The translations under genes and the position numbers were made by a program. Shown here one piece after another: positions 1 through 8,913 of a stretch of DNA of 64,000 nt. The DNA is from Nostoc sp. MS1. GTDB lineage: Bacteria; Cyanobacteriota; Cyanobacteriia; Cyanobacteriales; Nostocaceae. Location: NCBI RefSeq assembly GCF_019976755.1, contig NZ_AP023441.1:3655501-3719500 (forward strand), written 5' to 3'. Below the pieces are notes generated by a model that had not been told where the DNA came from, ran no database searches, and saw only the letters and a list, made by a program, of their open reading frames with translations. How positions within the stretch are numbered: the first letter of the stretch is position 1; each line of letters starts with the position of its first letter.

Positions 1-954
1 GAATGTGAAGCCAGGAGTTACCCCATAGGTTTGTCCTGCGTTCTTGCTACTCAGCAGCATTAAAGATTTATCAGACGGGATACAACCAAATTAATGACTG
101 TAATCCTCTGAATATCCTTGATTTATAGCTGGTAAGTATTTAATCCTAGTGGTATAGTTGATTTTAACAGAATGGGGTATCCCATACAATATTGGTTGTC
201 AAGAGAATCGAGTTAGTTGACCAAACATACTGATGATGTAATTGAGATTTTTGAAGTTGCGTTAATCACTACCCATAACTCGTGTAGTGAATCCGTCTAT
301 TGCTTTGTGAGTTTATATAATTCAGTCTATAGGGTATAAATTTTTTTTGCAGCGAATTTGGGAAAATTTCCCCTAATTTTTTTATTTATACCTTGACATA
401 GCGAGAAATATTACTCACTGGATCTATCCTCAGTGTGAACCCATTATTGCGGACAAAAAAGTTTTGGGGATCAGCTTACATAAACAGATAACTTTAAATA
501 GACACATCATATCAAGGTGCGAATAGAGGTTGACAGATGCTACACATCAAGTAAAACTTAATTTATGTATCTACTTGTAACAAGTCTCCCCGGAAGCGTT
601 AATGTTTGTTAATTGCTCTTGAATCTTAGATTTAAGACTCAGTACGTGGATAATTTTCTGCTACTGCTAACAGCACGTATTTACTCTTTCCTGGCAGGAG
701 TATAAGTTTACAAAGAAAAGATTAAATTGACTCATTATTAACATTCTCTAGAAGACTTATCTTCTAACTTAGAAGGTAAATAGGTGTGTTTCTTACCATA
801 CCTGCACGTCTTGAGGAGAGTGTTCCAAGCGAGGCATTAATTGATAATGCTAATTTCTCATAACGCTAGTTTTGGTGACGAAAAATTCGATAAACTGAAG
901 CTGGTTTGTGCCGAGAAAAATTTTTTTTGAGAAACTCTTAAGTTAAAGATCGGA
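1..954. other. long non-coding leader upstream of petH
   Basis: I see no convincing gene in this 0.95-kb AT-rich stretch. It holds stop codons in all frames and a large nested inverted repeat at 333-392. The length suggests a long regulated leader or several promoters for petH. In Anabaena, petH is known to have a constitutive and a nitrogen-regulated promoter, but I found no perfect NtcA box (GTA-N8-TAC) here; the nearest is GTA-N8-TAA at 567-580. Confidence 0.5.
333..392. promoter_or_regulatory. nested inverted repeat upstream of petH
   Basis: GGTATAAA at 333-340 pairs with TTTATACC at 385-392. Between the arms lies an internal palindrome GGGAAAATTTCCC (360-372). The arms are flanked by T-runs. 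It could be a hairpin in a transcript, a protein-binding palindrome or the terminator of a gene to the left; the sequence does not decide. Confidence 0.4.
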
Positions 955-966
955 GTGGTAGAAGGA

Positions 967-2250
967 ATGTCTAATCAAGGTGCTTTTGAGAGTGCTGCCA
1001 ACATAGAATCAGGTAGCCGCATCTTCGTTTACGAAGTGGTGGGTCTACGTCAGAACGAAGAAACTGAACAAACGAACTACCCAATTCGTAAAAGTGGCAG
1101 TGTGTTCATCAGAGTGCCTTACAATCGCATGAATCAAGAAATGCAGCGTATCACTCGACTAGGCGGCAAAATTGTTAGCATTCACCCTGCCAGCATACTA
1201 GAGCAAGTCAATGGCAAAGCTGCTAACACTGAGAATGGTAAAGCCACACCTGTAACAACAGATATTCAAGCTAAAGGTGTCTCAGAAACACCTGCGGAAG
1301 AAAAGTCTAAGAAAAAAGACAACAAAGGCAACACCATGACTCAAGCGAAAGCCAAACACGCTGATGTTCCTGTCAATACTTACCGTCCCAATTCCCCTTT
1401 TATTGGTAAGGTCATTTCTAATGACCCACTGGTACAAGAAGATGGGATTGGTATAGTTCAACACGTTAAATTTGATCTAACTGGTGGTGACTTAAAGTAC
1501 ATCGAAGGTCAAAGTATTGGCATTATCCCCCCAGGTTTAGATAAAAATGGTAAGCCTGAAAAACTGAGACTCTACTCCATCGCCTCAACCCGTCATGGCG
1601 ATGATGTAGATGATAAAACAATCTCCTTGTGCGTCCGTCAATTAGAGTATAAGCATCCAGAAACTGGCGAAACAGTCTACGGTGTTTGTTCTACCTACCT
1701 GACTCAAATTAAACCAGGTGACGAAGTTAAGATTACTGGGCCTGTGGGTAAAGAAATGCTATTACCTGAAGACCCAGAAGCTAATGTCATTATGATGGCA
1801 ACTGGTACTGGTATTGCGCCTATGCGAGCTTACCTGTGGCGGATGTTTAAGGATTCAGAAAGAGCTGCTAACCCAGAATATCAATTTAAAGGATTCTCTT
1901 GGTTAATTTTCGGCGTTCCTACAACTCCCAACATTCTATATAAAGAAGAACTGGAAGAAATTCAGCAAAAATACCCCGAAAACTTCCGCCTCACCTATGC
2001 CATCAGCCGGGAACAAAAGAACCCCCAAGGTGGCAGAATGTACATCCAAGACCGCGTAGCAGAACACGCTGATGAATTATGGGCATTAATCAAGAATGAG
2101 AAAACCCACACTTACATCTGCGGTTTGCGCGGTATGGAAGACGGTATTGACGCTGCTTTAACTGCTGCGGCTGCTAAAGAAGGTGTTACCTGGAGTAGCT
2201 ACCAAAAAGACCTCAAGAAAGCTGGTCGTTGGCACGTTGAAACATATTAA
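967..2250 (+). CDS. petH: ferredoxin-NADP+ reductase, phycobilisome-attached form
   Basis: Catalyses electron transfer from reduced ferredoxin to NADP+ at the end of photosynthetic electron flow, using FAD. Residues 1 to about 75 form a CpcD-like linker domain (VFIRVPYNRMNQEMQRI) that docks the enzyme to phycobilisomes. A Lys/Thr/Ala-rich hinge follows, then the catalytic part with the FAD motif RLYSIAS, the NADP-binding ATGTGIAPMRAYLW, ICGLRGMEDGID and the C-terminal WHVETY typical of FNR. A GTG at 955 would add four residues; I prefer ATG 967 because the family starts MSNQG and GGAG (952-955) lies upstream. An internal ATG at 1336 (Met124, MTQAKAKHADVP) just before the catalytic domain could start a short, soluble isoform of about 304 residues, as known in other cyanobacteria. 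Confidence 0.97.
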   Translation: MSNQGAFESAANIESGSRIFVYEVVGLRQNEETEQTNYPIRKSGSVFIRVPYNRMNQEMQRITRLGGKIVSIHPASILEQVNGKAANTENGKATPVTTDIQAKGVSETPAEEKSKKKDNKGNTMTQAKAKHADVPVNTYRPNSPFIGKVISNDPLVQEDGIGIVQHVKFDLTGGDLKYIEGQSIGIIPPGLDKNGKPEKLRLYSIASTRHGDDVDDKTISLCVRQLEYKHPETGETVYGVCSTYLTQIKPGDEVKITGPVGKEMLLPEDPEANVIMMATGTGIAPMRAYLWRMFKDSERAANPEYQFKGFSWLIFGVPTTPNILYKEELEEIQQKYPENFRLTYAISREQKNPQGGRMYIQDRVAEHADELWALIKNEKTHTYICGLRGMEDGIDAALTAAAAKEGVTWSSYQKDLKKAGRWHVETY

Positions 2251-2253
2251 TTT

Positions 2254-2276
2254 GGTCATTGGTCATTGGTCATTGG
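2254..2276. repeat. GGTCATT heptamer repeat
   Basis: Three perfect tandem copies of GGTCATT begin four bases after the petH stop codon. This is a short tandemly repeated repetitive (STRR) sequence of the kind known from heterocystous cyanobacteria. A further degenerate TGACAA run follows to about 2302. Confidence 0.8.
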
Positions 2277-2317
2277 CAAACAACTGACAATTGACAACTA
2301 ACAAAATTAATGAATTT

Positions 2318-2342
2318 GTAGGGTGGGCAGTGCCGACCCTAC
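2318..2342. repeat. 25-nt foldback repeat after petH
   Basis: GTAGGGT-N-GGCA-N-TGCC-N-ACCCTAC forms a nearly perfect hairpin. A close relative is at 54305-54329, so this is a dispersed foldback family. It may act as a transcription terminator or mRNA 3' stabiliser for petH, but it has only a weak T-run. Confidence 0.7.
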
Positions 2343-2435
2343 AATTGTTTTGTATATAAATAGCTGAGGTAAGGGTGTACAGATGTACGTCTTTAGCAGG
2401 ACTCAGCAATTAAAACTAAATTTGGTAGAAAGTTT

Positions 2436-3725
2436 GTGGGTGTAAAGCTGGGAATCTTAGGATTAGGTACGGTAGGAACAGGGACTGTGCAACTGCTACA
2501 AGATGCGGTTGGTCGTCACTCTTTACTACAAGAGGTAGAAATATATCGTGTGGGAGTTCGATCGCCTGATAAACCCCGCGAGGTACAATTATCATCGGCA
2601 GTTATTACTACAGATTTAGAGTCAATTGTCAACGATCCAGAAGTAGATATTGTTGTTGAGGTCATGGGGGGTTTGGAACCAGCGCGATCGCTGATTCTCC
2701 AAGCCATCAAAAATGGCAAACACGTAGTTACAGCGAATAAGGCGGCGATCGCCCGGTTTGGGGCGGAAATATTCACGGCCGCTAACCACGCTGGGGTATA
2801 TGTGATGCTAGAAGCCGCCGTTGGTGGTGGGATTCCAGTAATTCAGCCATTAAAGCAGGCTTTGAGTGTCAATCGGCTTCATACAGTTACAGGTATCGTC
2901 AACGGCACAACTAACTACATCCTCACCCGGATGCAAACAGAGGGTAGCGATTTTGGGGATGTGTTGGCTGATGCCCAACGCTTGGGTTACGCGGAAGCTG
3001 ACCCTACGGCTGATGTAGACGGGTTAGATGCAGCAGATAAAATTGCAATTCTCGCATCCTTAGCTTTTGATGGGCGGATTAACCTTCAGGATGTCTATTG
3101 TGAGGGGATTCGCCAAGTTAGTAAAACAGATATCGCCTACGCTGAAAAATTGGGATATGTGATTAAATTGTTAGCGATCGCCAAAAATCAGGCTAATGAT
3201 ACCACCAAACTATCTGTCAGGGTTCATCCTACCTTCGTACCCAAAACCCATCCCCTAGCCAGCATTAACGGCGTGTATAACGCCATCCTCGTAGAAGGTG
3301 AACCCATCGGTCAGGTCATGTTTTTTGGCCCTGGTGCGGGTGCAGGTGCAACTGCCAGCGCCGTTACCTCAGATATTTTGAATCTGGTTGCAGCGTTGAA
3401 AAGCAATACCACAGCCCCCAATCCCCTGTTAACCTGTAGACACGAAGACTACAGCCAAATTGCCCCTATCAGCGACCTCTCAAGTAGATTTTACGCCCGC
3501 TTCCTCACCAAAGACCAAGCTGGTGTCATTGGTCAGTTGGGTACATGCTTTGGAAATCACGGTGTGAGTATAGAGTCAATAGTCCAAACTGGTTTTCAGG
3601 GAGAACTAGCAGAGATTGTAGTTGTAACTCACGATGTCAGAGAAGGTGAATTTCGCCAAGCCTTGGCAGAAATTAAGAGCCTACCAGCAATTGACACCAT
3701 TCCTAGCATTTTGAGAGTGTTATGA
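2436..3725 (+). CDS. hom: homoserine dehydrogenase
   Basis: Reduces aspartate semialdehyde to homoserine with NAD(P)H, the branch point to threonine and methionine. The protein has 429 residues, normal for the monofunctional enzyme. The N-terminal Rossmann loop is GLGTVGTGTVQLL. The substrate-domain motifs VTANKAAIARFG and GIVNGTTNYIL are present, with the catalytic lysine region near residue 205-225. A C-terminal ACT domain (about residues 350-429, AGVIGQLGTCFGNHGVSIES) suggests feedback by threonine. The start is GTG (GVKLGILGLG), set by the absence of a better codon before the Rossmann fold. It lies 185 bp after petH, with repeats between, so it probably has its own promoter. Confidence 0.96.
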   Translation: MGVKLGILGLGTVGTGTVQLLQDAVGRHSLLQEVEIYRVGVRSPDKPREVQLSSAVITTDLESIVNDPEVDIVVEVMGGLEPARSLILQAIKNGKHVVTANKAAIARFGAEIFTAANHAGVYVMLEAAVGGGIPVIQPLKQALSVNRLHTVTGIVNGTTNYILTRMQTEGSDFGDVLADAQRLGYAEADPTADVDGLDAADKIAILASLAFDGRINLQDVYCEGIRQVSKTDIAYAEKLGYVIKLLAIAKNQANDTTKLSVRVHPTFVPKTHPLASINGVYNAILVEGEPIGQVMFFGPGAGAGATASAVTSDILNLVAALKSNTTAPNPLLTCRHEDYSQIAPISDLSSRFYARFLTKDQAGVIGQLGTCFGNHGVSIESIVQTGFQGELAEIVVVTHDVREGEFRQALAEIKSLPAIDTIPSILRVL

Positions 3726-3739
3726 GTAATCAAGGTTGA

Positions 3740-4075
3740 CTGTTGACCGTACTAATTTTAGATTTTAAATTTTGGATTTTGGATGATTTTTGGTTCAAGC
3801 CCAGCCCCTGGTGGAGCCACTCTCGTGGGCGGGTTTCCCGACTTGAGAGAAGTGGCGTGGCGGAACAAATCGCGCTGCTTCGTCAATCCAAAATCTCCAA
3901 GCTGCATCCTCTTGTGGGTGCAGTCAATCCAAAATCGTCAATCCAAAATCTAAAATTGTTTGACTGTTCAGCCTTCTTATACCAATTTGAAAAATGATTG
4001 CGACAAATGGATTACTGAAAAGTTCACTAATGAAGCATTTCAAAATCCAAAATCTAAAATCTAAAATCCAAAATG
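3740..4075. repeat. dispersed and tandem repeat region between hom and the CAAD gene
   Basis: No credible gene is present; an 84-codon open frame at 3743-3997 is made of repeats. The stretch holds many copies of the unit AATCCAAAATCTAAA or its complement, at 3757-3795, 3886-3958 and 4037-4075. At 3815-3856 a foldback lies between GCCACTCTC and GAGAGAAGTGGC. Such sequences are common filler between genes of Nostoc-type genomes. Confidence 0.7.
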
Positions 4076-4130
4076 GTATTACTCAGGCTTGAGACTAAAC
4101 AAAAACAACTAACAAGGACAAAGCAGACAA

Positions 4131-4164
4131 AAAATGGCCAAGCATAGTTTTGCTTGGCCATTTT
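4131..4164. terminator. bidirectional terminator hairpin between hom and the CAAD gene
   Basis: AAAATGGCCAAGCA and its perfect complement TGCTTGGCCATTTT form a 14-bp stem with a six-base loop (TAGTTT). A-runs before and T-runs after the GC core fit intrinsic termination in both directions, and it lies between convergent genes. Confidence 0.8.
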
Positions 4165-4214
4165 CTGTATAAAAAAGGCAGACTCTGTTTGTGTAACTTT
4201 CGTAATTCATAATG

Positions 4215-4242
4215 ACGAATTACGAATTACGAATTACGAATT
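4215..4242. repeat. ACGAATT heptamer repeat
   Basis: Four perfect tandem ACGAATT units form an STRR. The array runs into the stop codon of the convergent CAAD gene (stop at 4241-4243 on the minus strand), so the repeat supplies part of the stop codon. Confidence 0.85.
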
Positions 4243-4678
4243 ATACTTCGTTACCATCTTGACCAACGACTTGAGATTTAAGAGTGGTGATTTCGTTAGT
4301 TAGTTCTTGTCTGGTAGAAGCTTTCAACAGGTAGCGATAAACGAACCAAGCAGAGTAACCGATACCAATCAATTCAAATGTTGGTGCTACTAAAGGGATA
4401 TCATTCAAAGAATCTAAAACTGCCAACAGTACCTTCACTGCGACAATTGACCCCACAATTAAACCGACACTGACTAAGGGTTGTTTGTACTGATTAAAAA
4501 AGTTTCCTATGTAGTCGGGGAGAGTTGCTAAGAAATCAGAAACTTGTTCTCCGTATTTGCGCCATTCTTCTTGGGACTGCACAGGAGGCTGGAGTTTGGT
4601 AATAGTTCCTGCTTGAGTGTTAATGTCTGGCACTGTGGCCTCTTTGGGCTGGGTTTGGGTAAATTCTGGTTCTTGCAT
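4241..4678 (-). CDS. CAAD-domain (CURT1-like) thylakoid membrane protein
   Basis: Residues about 40-145 form a CAAD domain: an amphipathic helix (EEWRKYGEQVSDFLATLPDY), two hydrophobic segments (PLVSVGLIVGSIVAVKVLLAV; LVAPTFELIGIGYSAWFVYRY) and a C-terminal helix ending in charged residues. In cyanobacteria this domain anchors some aminoacyl-tRNA synthetases to thylakoids; stand-alone versions resemble the plant thylakoid-curvature protein CURT1. No synthetase is fused here, so a role in membrane shape or anchoring is inferred. An upstream reading would begin at 4735, but the start at 4678 (MQEPEF) has GGAAG five bases before the ATG and looks best. The gene is convergent with hom. Confidence 0.85.
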   Translation of the reverse strand: MQEPEFTQTQPKEATVPDINTQAGTITKLQPPVQSQEEWRKYGEQVSDFLATLPDYIGNFFNQYKQPLVSVGLIVGSIVAVKVLLAVLDSLNDIPLVAPTFELIGIGYSAWFVYRYLLKASTRQELTNEITTLKSQVVGQDGNEV

Positions 4679-5379
4679 TTTCACTTCCATATATTTTGAC
4701 AGTTGAGGTTCTCTATTGAAGACAATGACAACCAAAAGTTGTTGATTGAGGAATGCACAAGTGCTTCAAACTGAGGCAAGGCAATAGGATTTAATGTCCT
4801 ATAACCATACTTGTGCCACAACACTTACTGCATCAACTACAAGGTAGACAGTCAGTAGGGATAGAAGTCAGAAATTGGCAGAATGTAAGACAATCAGCGC
4901 CTTTCTAAATTCTGTTTACGTCAATCAACTGCAATCTTCAGGTTGTTATTATCCCAAACTGTGTTAGTTGCTCCTAATCGTACTGAATAAAGTACAAATT
5001 ATGCAAAAATCACTCTACCTCTCATTTATATAAACATAAACGCCGATTTTATCGGCATATTAAAGCTATCTTAAACCGCAATGGTCTAAGACCCATTGCC
5101 CATTAGTCCATTAGTTCTGACTACTAAGTATTTAACAGAAATTCTTATATATTCAGCTGACTAGACATTTATGCTCTTTTATGGTATTACATCAGATATT
5201 AAATATTGTCTGTAAAGTTGCAGGCAATTGCCTTAAGAATCGGCATACTGAAATAGGGAGAGCTAATTAAATTAGTAATTAGCTAGCTTTTATTAAGGTT
5301 ATGTGACATTAATACCTGATAACTTAATTACTATATAAACTCTCCTGGCTTTTTCAGGCGTGAAGGTTATAAAGCAATA
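4679..5379. other. divergent promoter region of the CAAD and DUF3172 genes
   Basis: No gene is seen. Small inverted repeats occur at 5042-5056 (GCCGAT-TTT-ATCGGC) and near 5080-5100 (GCAATGG/CCATTGC). Promoters for both flanking genes must lie here. Confidence 0.5.
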
Positions 5380-5919
5380 ATGAGACGTAAATCTACTGGT
5401 AGAACGGCTACTACACCTAAATCTCCTAATTCCATATCCTCCATGTTTAACTTGTTCACTATTGCGATTTTAGGAGGTGTGTTTGTACTGGGAATTGGCA
5501 TTGGCATCGCTTTTAGCTCCACAACCACATTATCGCCATCAAATGTGGCTTCTCGTGAATTTATCGACACCAAAGCACCAAACCCAGAGATTTGCGTCCA
5601 ATACGGGGCAAGTGCAATGGTCATGGACGCTAGGCTATTTGTAACTCTCAACCCATTTAATGTTTATGTTGCTCAACCTAGTATGCGTCCTGGATGTGTC
5701 TTAAGACAAAATAACTGGGCGCTGTTAGAACAACGTAAACTTGTGACATCCGAGCAAGTAAGAGAATGTAAAAACCGCCTCAACACCTTTGGCTTTACAG
5801 GTAACTTAGATAGCGAAAAACCTGATATTAGGTGCATTTATCAAAACGAATCTGCACAAAATTTCTTTATGTCTCAACCTGGTGCAGTTGCACCATCTCA
5901 AGAAACAGAAAGATTTTAG
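5380..5919 (+). CDS. DUF3172 family membrane-anchored protein
   Basis: A 179-residue protein with a Ser/Thr-rich basic N-terminus, one transmembrane segment at residues 27-48 (ILGGVFVLGIGIGIAF), then a conserved domain. It resembles the cyanobacterial DUF3172 family, for which I know no function. Cysteines at about residues 70 (PEICVQYG), 105 (PGCVLRQ), 128 (VRECKNRL) and 151 (DIRCIYQ) could pair if the domain lies outside the cytoplasm. Start ATG 5380 follows GAAGG about 20 bases upstream. It stands alone between long spacers. Confidence 0.75.
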   Translation: MRRKSTGRTATTPKSPNSISSMFNLFTIAILGGVFVLGIGIGIAFSSTTTLSPSNVASREFIDTKAPNPEICVQYGASAMVMDARLFVTLNPFNVYVAQPSMRPGCVLRQNNWALLEQRKLVTSEQVRECKNRLNTFGFTGNLDSEKPDIRCIYQNESAQNFFMSQPGAVAPSQETERF

Positions 5920-6225
5920 TCTGGTAATAGTTAATGGGTAATTGGTAATGAGTAGACAAACCAATTACCCTTAGCTGATGCTCATAAAACAAACTCATTA
6001 CCGTATTTAAACTTAAAACGTCTATACTTAAATAAATCAGGAAAAATACGCTATACCGTTGTTTGTATAAATAAGATGGAACTATAGAAATTATTATCTG
6101 TAATATTTAGTGGGTACCATTGCTCATCATATTAAAACATAGGTGGTTAATAGCTAATTTACTTAAATCAATATGTATATTTATTATCTCAAAAATCACT
6201 ATTAATCCATTATCGGGTTACAAAT
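5920..6225. other. intergenic spacer
   Basis: AT-rich spacer upstream of the Asn-rich protein gene. Apart from a probable promoter and a short repeat (TAATGGGTAATTGGTAATGAG, 5932-5952) I see nothing in it. Confidence 0.4.
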
Positions 6226-7440
6226 ATGTCAAATCGTCGTTACCCTTCTCCGTACTGGCGCTATCTTAGAGCTAGGTTGTCAAATTTAGGCAAACCTAGT
6301 TTTTGGGGAACAGCAATTTTTTTGTCTGTGGTAGGGCTAGTTGTTCATCAGTACTGGACTAATCCTCAAGTAGCAAATAATTCTAATATAGTAAATAATA
6401 CGGATGACTCTGAGCTTTCAGAGGAAGATAAAGCTATTGCCGCAGATATTGATAATTTGCCATCTTTGCTTGCTGACACAGAACCTCTCATTTTGCCAGC
6501 AAACACCAGTCAATCTAAGAAGAATAAAAATCAAACACCATTAACAAATCCAACTAACAAACCGTCCTCTGGTGATCAACCTAAACTAAACTCAGATTCA
6601 GGTATAGCTAATTTTCAACAGCCAACATCTGTAGAGAAAAATGTATTTGTCTCAGAAGCGGAAAATTTGCTCCGGTTTGGCGCAACCAATAATGATCAGT
6701 TGTTAGGTTACAAACCTGGAAATGGATATCCTTCAACCACAGGGGTAACAGCTAATTCTTCTCAATTAAACCCAGGATTAGCTAATCAGATTAACACAAG
6801 CCAAAATGTTAACTCTAGTAACCAGCAACCTACAGGGCTGACCTCATCAACTAATCAAGTACCTAGTTTAAGTAATAGCAATCCAACTATTACTAACTCT
6901 ACAAATATAACTACTTATGGTGGGGTAACGCAGTCTTTACCAACAAGTACCCAGCCGCCTCAGACTACACCCAATACAGGGTTAAATCCTGGTTTAGGTT
7001 ATACACAACCAAGTTATACCAATAACTTCAATAATGTTCAGACTGTGCCGATAAATACAACAGTTAGTCCGGTAACTAATTACACTCAACCAAATTCATA
7101 CAATAACCTGAATAATAATCAGGTTATTACCCCTAATACAAGAATTAATCCAGGAGTGGGTTACGTTCAGCCAATCATACCCAATCCTCCCAGCAATTTG
7201 AATTATCTGCAAAATTCGCCAAATCAAACTCAATCAACATCAACAGTTATTACTGGCACATCATCAATTATTGGCCCTTATACTGTACGCAGTCGTGCTA
7301 ATAACACCACTAACACAACTCCAGTAGTTCCTAATAATTACGGTTATTCACAAATACCTCAAGCGAATTACCCAAATAATAATCTGCCTCAAGGACAGAA
7401 TATTAACGGCTTGCAAAATAATGGTTACTCTTATCCATAG
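6226..7440 (+). CDS. Asn/Pro/Thr-rich membrane-anchored hypothetical protein
   Basis: 404 residues. An N-terminal aromatic and basic stretch (YPSPYWRYLRARL) precedes one transmembrane segment at residues 28-45 (GTAIFLSVVGLVVHQYW). An acidic region follows (DDSELSEEDKAIAADID), then about 300 residues of low-complexity Asn, Gln, Ser, Thr and Pro. Inside are degenerate repeats of the form PNT-x-x-NPG-x-GY-x-QP (near residues 245 and 306). I recognise no family; the make-up suggests a surface-exposed or periplasmic spacer protein. Codon use looks like its neighbours. A real gene is likely because the frame is long, the start is followed by an ordered anchor, and it sits in register without stops over 1.2 kb. 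Confidence 0.7.
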   Translation: MSNRRYPSPYWRYLRARLSNLGKPSFWGTAIFLSVVGLVVHQYWTNPQVANNSNIVNNTDDSELSEEDKAIAADIDNLPSLLADTEPLILPANTSQSKKNKNQTPLTNPTNKPSSGDQPKLNSDSGIANFQQPTSVEKNVFVSEAENLLRFGATNNDQLLGYKPGNGYPSTTGVTANSSQLNPGLANQINTSQNVNSSNQQPTGLTSSTNQVPSLSNSNPTITNSTNITTYGGVTQSLPTSTQPPQTTPNTGLNPGLGYTQPSYTNNFNNVQTVPINTTVSPVTNYTQPNSYNNLNNNQVITPNTRINPGVGYVQPIIPNPPSNLNYLQNSPNQTQSTSTVITGTSSIIGPYTVRSRANNTTNTTPVVPNNYGYSQIPQANYPNNNLPQGQNINGLQNNGYSYP

Positions 7441-7553
7441 CGGTTGACAGGTGACAAGGTATAGGTTTAAAAGTTGATTCCTATTAGGTTTTTATCAGTC
7501 TATGCCCTAATATATGTGGCAATTGCTATATATCTAAAATAAACCTGCTAAGA

Positions 7554-8255
7554 GTGATTAATTACCAGATAAAACCTTATCACCACATAGCTATTGTGGA
7601 ATGTGGTGAACCTCTAATAGAGATTCCCCTAGAACTTTTTACGGTGGAATCTCCACATCCCTATGAAAAACTAGGGGCTACTTACGGATACTATTCGCCT
7701 TATTACTTGCGTCAGAGTGTAGTTAACAAGCTGATTCAAGCTCAAAATTATTTAGAGTTGCTACTTCCTCTCTGGCGGATTCAAATTTTTGATGGTTATC
7801 GCCCTGTAGCTGTACAGCAATTTATGGTAAATTACAGCTTCGCTACAGCTGTACAAGAACGCGGTTTGATTGAGGCTGAGTTAAGCCAACACCAACGTCA
7901 AGAAATTTGGGATGCAGTTTACGAGATTTGGGCTGTACCAAGTTTGAATGAAAAAACACCACCTCCCCATAGTACAGGTGCAGCTGTAGATGTAACATTG
8001 GTGGATGATAAAGGACAAGTCGTGAACATGGGTTCGCCCATTGATGAATTGTCAGAGCGATCGCACCCCGATTACTATGCTCATAGTGAAATATCAGCAC
8101 AGAGACAATATCACGCTCATCGCCAATTATTGTGCGATGTCATGCTTAAAGCTGGCTTTCAACGCAATCCCAAAGAGTGGTGGCATTTTTGTTATGGTGA
8201 TCAAATGTGGGCTTGGTTGAGTCATCAACCAACAGCTATGTATGGACGTTTATGA
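7554..8255 (+). CDS. D-alanyl-D-alanine dipeptidase (VanX/DdpX-like, peptidase M15D)
   Basis: A 233-residue zinc peptidase that cleaves D-Ala-D-Ala, used in peptidoglycan turnover or, in other bacteria, vancomycin resistance. The family motifs are present: IFDGYRPVAVQQF, the zinc site HSTGAAVDVTL (His and Asp ligands) and the catalytic Glu plus third zinc His in KEWWHFCYGD. The start is GTG at 7554 (INYQIKPYHH); no ATG is available before the conserved core. No van regulatory genes or D-Ala-D-Lac ligase lie nearby, so cell-wall recycling is the likelier role. No signal peptide is visible, pointing to the cytoplasm. Confidence 0.9.
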   Translation: MINYQIKPYHHIAIVECGEPLIEIPLELFTVESPHPYEKLGATYGYYSPYYLRQSVVNKLIQAQNYLELLLPLWRIQIFDGYRPVAVQQFMVNYSFATAVQERGLIEAELSQHQRQEIWDAVYEIWAVPSLNEKTPPPHSTGAAVDVTLVDDKGQVVNMGSPIDELSERSHPDYYAHSEISAQRQYHAHRQLLCDVMLKAGFQRNPKEWWHFCYGDQMWAWLSHQPTAMYGRL

Positions 8256-8300
8256 TAGCTATTGCTAATGCTAAGTCCCACATTTTGAATTTTAAATTAT

Positions 8301-8774
8301 TTAAGCATCTTCGGGATTGAGTTGTCTTAATTCGTCTGTAGTGTATGTACCGATGGGACTTCAGAGTAAATAAGGAACCAGTAATATTGTGGCAATTGCG
8401 GAAATGGGTAATACAGCGATCGCTAAAACAACACCTGCAATGAAGCCGCTTAAGCCTATAATTTCTCCTGTTTTGAGGCTGCGGAATCTCAACATTAAAG
8501 GTATGTAAGTTACAGTAATTATTTCTACTAAGAGATATAGACCCATTAGCAGCCAAGTAACAATACTACCTGGGTTATGTTCCCAAACAATGTAGGCGGA
8601 AGCTGCACCGCAAATAAAAATTGCAGTCCAAATAAAGGGAATAAGTGGCTCAAAAACTAGCCATCTGGGGCGACTTAATTGAGCAAACCATTTAACATCG
8701 CGGGGAGTTATAAAGAAACTACCAAATTCCACTGCAAAAGCTACAGCCCCAATTACCATCCAAGAAGGTATCAT
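8301..8774 (-). pseudogene. tspO paralogue with an in-frame TGA
   Basis: A TspO/MBR (tryptophan-rich sensory protein) homologue, normally five transmembrane helices binding porphyrins or other ligands. The frame from ATG 8774 runs MIPSWMVIGAVAF to LLVPYLL and meets TGA at 8361-8363. The next-door paralogue has TGG (Trp) at exactly this codon (LLVPYLLWSPIGTYT). Reading through, the frame continues SPIGTYTTDELRQLNPEDA to TAA at 8301-8303, giving a full length of 157 residues, identical to the paralogue. So one TGG-to-TGA change removes the last 21 residues, part of helix five. The truncated 137-residue product may be non-functional; a sequencing error or stop-codon readthrough is possible. Confidence 0.85.
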
Positions 8775-8913
8775 ATTTTTCTATCCCTTATCTTTTATCA
8801 AGCCATATACTGTCAGTTTGACAATCGTGGATATGGGATTAATCAGTCATTAGTAGTAATGTGAGGGGGAACTATAAGGGGAAGATTTTCCTTATTTCCT
8901 ATAACTTATAATC

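Noticed and set aside
567..580. NtcA-like box GTA-N8-TAA upstream of petH
   Set aside because: The last base departs from the GTA-N8-TAC consensus and the spacing to a possible -10 (TAATGT at 600) is 19 rather than about 22.
3743..3997. 84-codon open frame after hom
   Set aside because: It consists of AATCCAAAATCT-type repeats and a foldback; the product has no family and no ribosome-binding site.
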